From Zymoseptoria tritici IPO323 (lineage: Eukaryota; Ascomycota; Dothideomycetes; Mycosphaerellales; Mycosphaerellaceae): a stretch of DNA of 64,000 nt. The notes below the pieces were generated by a model that saw only the letters and a program-made list of their open reading frames with translations, searched no databases and was not told the origin of the DNA. The position numbers and the translations under genes were made by a program. Every line of letters starts with the position of its first letter. The first letter of the stretch is position 1. Shown here one piece after another: positions 21,713-31,435 of the stretch. The stretch is taken from the NCBI RefSeq assembly GCF_000219625.1, contig NC_018204.1:248001-312000 (forward strand). The letters are read 5' to 3'.

Positions 21713-24134
21713 GTTAAACGTTTGACCGGAAATGATCCAACCAGAACCTTGACAACAACTCATCTCAATCCTGCTACCGACTGCGTCGATATCAGATGAC
21801 TCCTTTCTCCTTGGACCATCACTGTCCTCAGTTCAACCGCCGAACTTCCACACGTAGCGGACAGCGAGCTAAACTGTACATGCGAGCGAATCCAACAATG
21901 AGCCCATCTACTGTCATTCAAAGCCAGGTCATGGAGCCCTGCTATTACGACCCATGACCGAACGTCAGGAGAGCTGAAGGCGACGGAGTGTGAGGACACG
22001 ACCCCAGGAACCAAATTGGAAAGGTCGCTTCGCAAGAGCTCACCGAGTGTACAAAACAAGCATTGTCTCAAAAGGATGAGCGGTCATGTGAGATGTACAA
22101 CGGTCCCTATCGGCACGTGGGCCTTCGGTCACTTGTCGACAGGTCTCAACGATCAAGGATACCAAGTACAGAAACGATCGGCCACCTCGAAATCCAAGCG
22201 TTCAGGCTACCATGTCGCTCCCCTCTCCGACCGTGCATGGCGAATTCACTGCTACTGCCAGGAGCGACTTCCATGACCGCAAAGGAAGTTTGGGTCATCT
22301 TCAATATCATGATGCGCGGCTTTCGTATGATGGCAGCCCATGACAGCGACGAGGAGCCTTTCGAAGTGTCATGAGCGCGTCCGCGCGCTGGCTCTTACCA
22401 AGGCATGATACAAGCTTTGGAGGATACGATGGAGCAGCAGCACCTTCAGCACACCAAATAGACCCTCTACGTTCGTCCTGGTCTACTCGTCCCGCATCAT
22501 GGCTGTAAATTCCGCTCGGGGACCACGGCCAATGAAACGCACATACCTGACGTTGTCCTTAAGGTAAGTGAGATCTCCATGGAGGAAGAATCCGACTTCG
22601 GAGGACTGCTTCTGGCTCCTGGTCTGCAGTGCCCCAATGTCGATGGTCTCATGTCGTCAAAGACTCGATCAATGTCAACAACCTAGAACAAGTCCGTCTT
22701 CAGGCATTCGTCTGCATGGCAGCATCGACCGAAGATCAAAAGACCTAGCTGCCAGCTCCTTCAACGATGAGCGTTCACTCGCCGTGGGTCAAATATGAGT
22801 TTACTTGCCCTATCCCTGACAGATGCTAGGATGGCACCTCAATTTGCTGCTGGGCCAACTACTGAGCCTGCTGCTGACGTTGAGTCTGTGTCTAAGCCTC
22901 GGTATTCTGCTGGAGCTAATTGGAAGGGTTGGCCAAGAACTCTGACCGGGACCCAAGCCTCGACTTGATCCCGAGCTCAAACTCCACACGGCATCCGTAT
23001 AAGCGGCTCGAAACGGAGGTACCGCCCCATCCGAAATACGCTTCTACCACACAGCAGCAGTAACAAGGGCTGCTGGGACCGTCTCCTTGTCCGTTCTCGC
23101 CTCGGCTTCGAGAATCTCAATGTGTGATACACCGATCAAGGCGACACTCGATAGCGGCCCAAGAGCCTACCGCGACCAATCGATTCCTTCGCGGACCTTC
23201 ATCCTCTTCACAACAGACCAGCACACCAATCCGTCCAATTTGCCACGCTATCCCTTCAGCGGCAAGTTGGCGGAGAAGCAAGGTGCCTTGAACTACACCC
23301 TCGGACTTCCGATGAGCCGACAAGTCTGCGGGCTATACAGCCTCCAGTTCCAGTCGCCACGTCTGGCCTCGTCTGGCCTCGTCTGCAGGAACATGTCTGG
23401 TCCGATGAATGCGCCGTCCGCGAGAGATTGTGGGCCGTTTCTCGGATGGTCGGATAGCACAGTCGCCTGTCCTAGAGAATAAGAGTTTCGAACTTCTGGC
23501 CAATGCACTGGAGTCGGAAGACATGGACAAAATGGAAGCGGAAGTGGGAGTGGCGGGAGTCGAGCTGATCGTGGGGTCGTGAGGAGGCTGGCGATTGTGG
23601 GAAACGCGAAATGCAAAAGTGCAACCTCGTACCTGGAACGATAGGATACAAGTCCTTGCGCCTCCCTTGCAGACAGCGTCCACGCCCCTTTAACCACTCG
23701 CAACACTGATGGAGCGGGGCCCGGACGAATGCCACTGATGCCACCAATATCAATCGCCACTGTCACCATGCGCCCTATTGCGTTGCCAACACGTGCAGGA
23801 CCGCTTCCTCAGCCGTTAACGGCTCGGCCAGAGTAAGGGCATGAATACGCTTGGACGAAGCTGGCGCGGCATCGAAAGACAACAAGGGATGCCATAGCCG
23901 GACGTCGACCTTGACTTGCTTCCGAAAAGATCGAGCACGTCGAGAATGGGACGGAGGGAGGAAAAGGATCTTTAATGCGGATGCCAGCTGCCGCATCGCT
24001 CAAGATGGTCTGCAACACTGGTGACCAGGCAAGCATCTCAATCACTGCACAATTGGAGCAAATTCCTCCTCAGTCGTCGACAAAAATGTGCCATGCCAAG
24101 ATCTCGCAGCAAGCTTCCAGGGGAAATTGTGACC

Positions 24135-24324
24135 AAAGTCGGAATGAGGATTGAAACAGGAGTGGGACGGGACAGCTTGTCGTCTCTGAGGTCTCGTATA
24201 CCCTCACTGTCGTCTTTTGGTCACCGAACAAAGTCGGAATGAGGATTGAAACGGGAATAAGGCGGGTCAGCTTGTCGTCTCTGAGGTCTCGTACAACTTC
24301 ACTGTCGTCTTTTGGTCACCACAA
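24135..24324. repeat. 95-bp tandem duplication
   Basis: Two direct copies beginning AAAGTCGGAATGAGGATTG at 24135 and 24230, with a handful of differences. The 95-bp unit would shift frame, so it is probably non-coding. Confidence 0.8.
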
Positions 24325-25922
24325 CTATCTCCAGAATCCACTTCCCTTCATCAAAGGGATACGGCTTCGTTTCATCAACATCTCAAAAGCCTCGACATTT
24401 TTCTGCTCGCACCTGTGCTAGTGCACGCATTAAGTATTCCACCAGACTCATCCTTAAGATTACGGTCATGCTACCCAAGAAGGATAGAGCGAAGGTCAAT
24501 CCAGGTTGAATTCAATTGCAGGCTCAAGCTCATCTGAAAACCAACAAGACTTGTCCAACCGCACGCTCACCTTCAATCATACCCAAAGTCTTGAGGGTGA
24601 GCCTCAAGCTGTCTGCGGGTCCAATGTCCCGGGTTTAACTCCACCACAAACTTCAGTGTCTATGCTAGTACACAAGCGTCGGCTTTGGATGTTGAGTGGT
24701 CCGACCCATCGGCAGTATGCTCAAGAAAGGGATTCGCTCCGGGCAGGGCATGCAATTTCGGATCATCTGAAGAGAATCCTCTCGCGACAGCCTACGCCAG
24801 ACATGACAACCCTGCATCCTACTCGCCGCCCGTAAAACGCTCTACCATTCATTCTCGACGCCTGCCTCCTGCCGTGATACTCTCTCGGCCCAGCATTTCC
24901 TACGCTGACTCTGGTCTTGTCTTCCCGCAAGCACACAGAGCCATGAGGAAACCTCGCTTAATACGAACTCGACTCAAGCTCCCATCTCCCTCGTGGTCGC
25001 GAACATCTCACACCTGACTGCAAGAAATCTACACTGTCACTAGACGAGCTTACATGCCTCCTTGGCCGGCGAGAAGAATGCCAGTCGCAGCACATGCAAG
25101 TAGTATAAGGAAATCAGCACAAGGTTACCAGCAACTCCTCAAGGTCGTTCCTGGTGATAATGAAAAAGTCGGTGCAACGAGCAGAAAGACAGCGATGACA
25201 AGAACAGAGCCGGGGACGAGGAAACTAGCCGCGAGCGCCGATGAGCGAGAGAGCGGGAGCGTCGTCTTGAGCTGTAGGACGTTTCCCCAAACAAACATTC
25301 CAAGTCTGCTCGTGCTAGCGTCGGCTCCGGAGCAGCAAAAGAGGCCTCGCACGTCCATAGTCTGCTAACACCTCAATTCGGTCAGCATCCCCTGCGACAA
25401 CTTCTACTGGCGAGGCCCTTCTCGATCGATAGCATCCCTCTCTCCAAGTCAAGTCCTCCTCCATTTCTTTTTCTCGAAGTTATACCTTCAACAAATTCTG
25501 CCACTCGATGCTAGCTCACGAATTCTTCCTTAGTGCGAAACTGGATCTAGTCAAAAGCATACTATTGCTATGTCAAGACACCCGCATCGTGTCCATACGT
25601 CGAGTTTTCTGCGAGCACCCATGAGAGAAGAAAGGTTTTCCAAAAGGCTTCATACCCTCCGGCGAGCCACAACAGAGTTCGAATACAGACTGGACTGAAG
25701 CTCATGCTATACAAAAACTCGAACGACGTCTTCACCGAATCACTTTTGCTACCGTCCAGATGCACAATGTGTCGATAAACGTCGTCATCATTCACTATTC
25801 TGGTTTCGCTTCACGCCTCCCGAGAATTCGCACGGGCACGGATCTATTGCGTCTTGCCTCAACCAAACGGGAACCGAAAGTCGAACAACATCTCCCACCG
25901 CTCCTAACCCGATTTGAACTGC

Positions 25923-26138
25923 TCAAAGTCGAAATTGTGCCATGCCTTCTACGATGTCCTGGACGGCGTTCGGCCGACGAGCGCTCCGGAAAACATAACG
26001 ATAACGAACGTATCCAGGGCATACGTACGCATCGCGCTCGCAGCGTTTGCAGTGTGGTTTGGCTCCGTCGCACGTCTTCTTGCGCGTGCGGCAAGTAAGA
26101 CAGCCCACGCCATTTTTTTGTGCGCAACTTGTTGACTC
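25923..26138 (-). pseudogene. Isolated Zn(II)2Cys6 cluster, truncated transcription factor
   Basis: The minus-strand frame encodes a perfect cluster, C-x2-C-x6-C-x6-C-x2-C-x6-C (GCLTCRTRKKTC..CKRC..VCPGY), with the first Cys codon at 26102-26100. A stop follows after another 32 residues. No ATG precedes the cluster in the immediate frame (the nearest codon that could be used is GTG), and no Fungal_trans domain was found downstream to about 25500. It may be the first exon of a gene whose remaining exons I could not trace, or a remnant. Confidence 0.55.
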
Positions 26139-27513
26139 GGTGAGCGAGGTTGGCAGCGCCGTGGCATGTCTTGATGTCGGTCGGGTCGCCCGTGCTGATT
26201 GGAAGCTTGAAGACCGTCAGCGGAACTGCGAGGCTGAGTGGCAAGGGAAGTCACGTACCTGTGTCTGGGGAGCATCCTTTTCAGCCTGAAGCCGAGGTTC
26301 GAGCTTCTCTGGCGGAGGAGTGGGCCGGCCGCCGTTGGTGGATTGACGGGTGGCGTGATTGTTGGGAATGGCGGCTTGATGCCGAGCATCGGACGATGAT
26401 GGTGGTTGATTCATCTTGGGCAGAGATTCTTCTGATTGACGAGGAGGTGGAAGGTCGTTGAGATCTGTTCCGAGAGGAGGCGAGGGCTCCTGTAGAGTAG
26501 AGAACAAAGTCATCGCAGAGGAATAACGATGGAAGAGTCGTTCAAAGAATGGAGACGAGAAAGGACTCGATCAAGGGTGAAAGACTGTGGACTGCATTGA
26601 AAAGATCGGTGCCGTTGTGTTGCGGCGGAGATGGGCTCCCTTTGAGAGAATGATGGAAGGATTGCCACCGTCCTCGTTGCGAGCATACCTTGTAGACCAA
26701 CCTCATCCTCTTGCAGAGCCGCGCTGTCCGCCGTGTAACATTTGTGCAGGGCCGAGTGTGATTGATGGTGAAGGTGACCGATACGAGCACCCGTCTGTTA
26801 GGTCGTCCGGCGCCAAGTCTTCGTAGTTCTAGTTCTACCTTATTCAAATCGCACTCGAAGTTGGACTCGTGTTCATGTCAGAAAAGACATTGTTGTGCTG
26901 TCTCGCCGACTGATCGAAAATTGATGAGAATCCTGTCCAGTCAACACCGTACCGTTTCAGTCCGCCCGCTGTGCTTGTGACACCAAGATGTCGCAATGTC
27001 CAGTCAAAACCAGAAAGCCTCATGCACAGATGAAACCACCTGCATGCGCCCTTCCTCAGTGCCAAGATGCAAACTGACGTGGCATCTCGACGAGTTGTTA
27101 CGAAGCACCCTTTCGCCTACATGTGGGGTCAGAATGCGACTTCCTATGCGAGCATGCGATATCTTGCCGAGTGACACGAGCCATCTCGCATCGCATCCGA
27201 GGGTCTCCACTCCTCGGACATCCCTCGACAAGCGGAGAAAGAGGCTGTCGTAGAAATGGTAAATGATGTGATGCTGCCCTGATGTCTTCCGAGATGGAGA
27301 TGCCGACATACACTGCTCGACCTTGGTCGGTTCGTCAAGCTGAAAAGTGTCGGAATCTGCAGCAGATGACTGTGGCCGGCGCGGATGGATGAGCGGGAGA
27401 GAGACGTGGCGGAGCGGGACGTGGCGGAGCAGGACGATGAGGCCAGCGACAGTCATTTTCAACCGATGCGCTTTGAGAATACCTGTCAAACTTTAGCCAT
27501 GTGGGCGGAGTGG
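26139..27513. other. No gene recognised
   Basis: Overlapping frames on both strands without domains or consistent splice sites. Nothing assignable. Confidence 0.4.
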
Positions 27514-27522
27514 AGTTTTTGT

Positions 27523-27866
27523 CCAAATGTCTCGGGGGAGTACAGTCGGAAAGAACACTCGAATTGCGGGCGAACTTCAACTTTGCACGCCTCTGTAATA
27601 GAGCCTCCGGCGGCCAAATAGTTCTACTAAGGCGCTCGCCGCTGCGGGCAGGGGACTATGCCTTACGCGCTCGGGTATCGTACGTACGACCTCGCTTTAG
27701 GCTCGGTCTAGTACTTACTTCCCTCGTTGCTATCGCTCGTCGCCTCGCTATATTGCAACTTCGGCTCGCTTGTCTAAATTCGATTTAAAGTACGCAGTCG
27801 TGATGCATCCTACGCCCCGGGGAAACTCGAGTGTTCCCTCCGACTGTACTCCCCCTAGACATTTGG
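27523..27866. mobile_element. Mutator-like (MULE) MITE with 9-bp target duplication
   Basis: 344 bp bounded by terminal inverted repeats of about 45 bp starting CCAAATGTCT, with about four mismatches between arms. Both sides are flanked by the identical 9-mer AGTTTTTGT (27514-27522 and 27867-27875). A 9-bp duplication with long inverted repeats is the hallmark of the Mutator superfamily. The interior has no coding capacity and shows TpA-rich, RIP-like sequence. Confidence 0.85.
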
Positions 27867-27875
27867 AGTTTTTGT

Positions 27876-28345
27876 GAGCCCAAGTCACGCCTTGATTGGC
27901 TGAACTCGCACACCAACGGTCCAGCGCTAGCGTACCTCTCACATTCTACACAACGACAGCGCAGACTGTGTAGATTTGACGGACAGCATGGATGCTAAGC
28001 TAATGGAACATATCAAGACACGCCGTACCTTATGCGCGTCAGGTAAGGTAGCTCTACCTCTACACAGAGGGCCCGCGGCTCGCCAGATGACTCTAGTCCA
28101 TCAAGAGCGATTAGATAATTCCATCAGGAGCAATAGAAGACATTAACCTGGAAGCAGGCACAACAGTCGGCGACCCGCATGTACAGTCTCACAGACACAC
28201 GCACGGGATAAGGTGTTTATGTAATATGCGCTCCGTTCCTGCAGAAGGTCTGGATTTGGATTTCCTCTTCCTCTTGGCTTAATAACCACTCTCTTCTGCA
28301 CACAGCAAGAGACACCAGAGTGTCAACCTCACGCGGCGAAGCGAC
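27876..28345. other. No gene recognised; 5' flank of the JmjC-like gene
   Basis: Short non-coding stretch between the MITE and the next start codon. Nothing specific seen. Confidence 0.4.
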
Positions 28346-30471
28346 ATGGCCTTGAAGAGGCGGATAATCTACGAGGAGTATTATAACGATTCGTCCGATT
28401 TCCAGTCAGTGCTTTCGTTTCGCGTCAACTTCGTTTCGCACACCAACTGATCTGGTCAAACTCAGGCGCCCGCCAGCGACACCGATACCTGCGTTAGCCG
28501 ACCCTTTCGGTCGCCAAAATCGACTACCACCCTTGGACGTGGCCTCTGAGACGCTGCATCGAGCTAGTGCTCCGCTCGGTCCTTTACAATTCTTTCCATC
28601 CTCCTACGATTTCTATGCGCATCGCGCTCGTGCTCCATTCTATGCTTTACAAGTTCCCCAAATTTCCCACCAGCCTCAACCGGATCGGATCCATGCTCTT
28701 TACAATAATTCGCAATTCTCCCAAGATTCATACAATCCGGCGACTTTCGAAACGGGAAACCTGTACACTGCCGGACCAGCTGCAAGAGCAGATTAAGACA
28801 ATACAGCTTCACACCCACCGCTTGGACAATACACGCAGCGGCCATGGCTGGACCCGATAAATGTACCACCCTCTCGACTTCCACCACTTCATGCGCAGCA
28901 ATATTACTCCGCAGAGTATCCAAGTCGGATGTCGCCGTATCCTTCTTAAGAGCAATTCCGCCCACACGGAGGACCCTCGCTGCGGTATGGAAATGACCCG
29001 CAGCCTGCCACTATGTTGCCAGCATCGCCTCTCTTGACACATCAAGGGCATCTAAATCATCGCATTCAGCCAGCATCCCATTCATCATTCCGACACGCCA
29101 CCCAAGCTACCCATTCGTCTTTGCAACAAAACAATGTACCATTCATCGAGACTCATGCAAGAGAGCTGGGTCGGACGAATCCAAACGTAGCAGAGCCTTC
29201 ATTCTCAAGAATGGCTGAACGTACCGTCCGATTCAGAGCGATGGTACACGGCAAACTGGACATGCAGACTCAGGATGTGAATATTCAAGAGACTTTCCAA
29301 TGGAGCCAAGCGGGGACCCTGAACAATCTGCTGCATAGAACTAGAACAGTTCTTTTCAACGGTGAAGATGCCATCTATAGAGACGTTACCAAAGTCAAGG
29401 AAGTCCTGCGAAACGCCCCGGGCTGTCGAAAGCCCGTATTCGTGGATGATCCAAATGTCCGGAAGCTGGTAGAGCGGTATGACATTTCGCGTGTCTTGAA
29501 GGAGAAGCAAGAGGTCGTTGGTAACGACAAATTGTTCTCCGTACAGGATCCAAGCGTGGGGATGAGCTCGACGCCAGTCAAGGAATTATCTCTCCTGGAC
29601 TTGATGAACCAGTTCGACTACCCTGCGGAACCCTCTAGCGCACCTCTCAACGTCCTCGACTTTGCACCTGCAACTGATGAGCCTACTAAGACTCTACACA
29701 AGATGCTCATTGGAGAGCATACCCTTCTCCCCAAGCTTTGGGCTGCAGTAATGCGAAATCGCACCCCAAAGGCCAAGGCCATGGCTGGTGGTCGTTCGCC
29801 ATGTCGATGGGCAACCTTTGCCGAATCTGGTGCTCTCAGCGCGCCGCATGTGGACATCGACGGACTGGGGACATACATCACCATTGCACAAGGGGAAATA
29901 CTGTTTCTGTGGTGCGACTCCATGAACGATGCCGAGACTGAGCAATGGCAAAAGCAAGACCTCCTGAATGCACTCGAGAACCATGATTGGAACTGTACCG
30001 TCATGGAAGCCGGTCAGTCCGTCGTCTTCCCCGCTGGCACGCCGCACGCCGTGATTCGCAACCCGGGAGATTCACCCACATTGTCATTCGGAGGCCACTT
30101 CCTGCATCCCCAACAACTTCCACGATTCGCGTCGCTGTGTAGACAACAACTCAAGAATCCCAGCTCTGCCGCACTGAACGAGGATCCCGAGAGCACGGTC
30201 TGGGTCTACCTCCTGTTGGCCGCGAAGCATGTGCTTCGTGCTCGAGCAGCGGCGAGAAAAGACTGGGCCCGCATCTTTGGAGGTAACGAGAACGTCGGGC
30301 AATTTTTCCAAGTTCTCAAGGTATGTAGTAGCAGGTCTTGGTACCCGAAAGCTATCGCTGACATGAATACAGAGCATTGATGCCAGGTTGGCGGAGGCGA
30401 GTATCAAGATAGAGAAGCCCTTCGAATTCCGAGGGAAGAAGAGAGTTTTGAGGCGCTCGGCTCGGAAGTGA
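28346..30471 (+). pseudogene. JmjC-like (cupin-fold) protein gene with two in-frame TAA codons
   Basis: Three exons in one phase: 28346-28404, 28466-30320 and 30373-30471, with introns 28405-28465 (GTCAGT...CTCAG) and 30321-30372 (GTATGT...TACAG). About 670 codons. The N-terminal 220 residues are Pro/Gln/Tyr-rich and disordered-looking. The C-terminal half has the JmjC-type metal site HVD (codons 29847-29855) and the distal His in FPAGTPHAV (30045), consistent with an Fe(II)/2-oxoglutarate oxygenase fold. The C-terminus is basic (RGKKRVLRRSARK). The reading is broken by TAA at 28794 and 28947, each one C-to-T change from CAA in CpA context. Flanking sequence stays in the same frame, so these look like RIP-type nonsense mutations rather than introns. 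From ATG 29013 the catalytic part is still open. Confidence 0.65.
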
Positions 30472-30628
30472 GTATGCGCTCGTATGAGCTGTGAGATTGT
30501 AGACATGGGCAAGGAAAGATGTAGAACAGAGGGCAAGCAAGAACTCCAGCTTTTTGGCGACTTTCACATTTCAAAAGGCATGTTAATACGCGTGAGCTTT
30601 ACACAAAAAAAACAGGGATCTGGCGCAG

Positions 30629-30756
30629 CTTGCAGATTGAAATGCGGAGAACATCAAGGGTTTGTCGCAACTTGCAATTTAGAACGCGGAGAAAAACAAG
30701 GGTTTGTCGCAACCTTGCAGATTGGAACGCGGAGAAGAACAGGGGTTTGCTCGAAG
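30629..30756. repeat. 42/43-bp minisatellite, three copies
   Basis: Units start CTTGCAGATTG or CTTGCAATTT at 30629, 30671 and 30714 and run through GCGGAGAA..CAAGGGTTTG. It lies just downstream of the JmjC-like gene. Confidence 0.75.
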
Positions 30757-31078
30757 AGGGTCCAGGTACGGAGCGAAGCGTTCAAACGTTCCATGTCGGT
30801 GATGTTTGCCACTACTTCGACAGCATGCTCAATTCACAGTTTTCCTACGCAGTCAGCATACAGTTACGGTACATAGGTCAAAAAGAAGTGCCACGTAGAT
30901 CTTAAGGGCCGCTGGTTGCTTGTTCTGCTTCGCCACTATCTTAAGGACCTGCTCGTGACTGTCCACCCGATCTTTGGAAAGCTGGACGACATGGTGCTGC
31001 ATTCATGTTCGTCGCAAAGACTTGCTCGTCATGGAATCTATTGGGTCTGGCTTCGCAAAGGCTTCGAATGTCGGGACT

Positions 31079-31160
31079 GGGATCGATTGATGTCACGTGA
31101 GTTTGCTTGAGACGTGATGCCCACGTCACAAACGAGGCTTACTAATCCCTTTGTGACGTG
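31079..31160 (+). repeat. Dispersed ACGT-palindrome repeat, copy C
   Basis: About 92% identical to copy B (8284-8362), including the outer GGATCGATTG, the CACGTGAG site, the central palindrome (one arm degraded to GACGTGA/CCACGTC) and the TTACTAATCC tail. It lies about 275 bp upstream of the ATG of the 767-residue gene. Confidence 0.85.
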
Positions 31161-31435
31161 ACCGCCGATGGCATCTTTCTCGCTGCGGGCTGAGACAGTG
31201 GGTGCGTGAAAGCTGGAAACAGCCAGTCGAAGCTGGGAGAAAGCGCAGATGTACGGGAATGAGCACTGACTGACTGGCACTGGTCGGTGGTGGAGGTTGT
31301 TGTCGGTCTCGGAGGAGAAGGACGAGAGGTGATGAGTCAGCTTTGTTCACGCACGCAAGGTCCCGTCCTTCAGGTACCTTCACCACGGCGCACGGTCCCT
31401 CTACACGGGTACGCCGACCAGGCTGTCTTATCACA

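Larger units (their letters stand above)
20344..25922. other. Long region without a recognisable intact gene
   Basis: Most of this stretch shows only short competing frames. Parts look like decayed coding sequence: an acidic run at about 20985-21050, protein-like fragments near 21250-21290 and 21590-21710, and a frame at 23117-23482 from an ATG. It also holds the 95-bp tandem duplication at 24135-24324. Nothing could be assigned to a family. Confidence 0.45.

Noticed and set aside
28763..28806. Intron (GTACAC...TACAG) removing the first TAA of the JmjC-like gene.
   Set aside because: It is only 44 nt with a weak donor, and the join shifts the downstream reading out of the frame that encodes the catalytic domain.
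31343..31435. Upstream start for the 767-residue gene.
   Set aside because: The frame is open but has no ATG before 31436.
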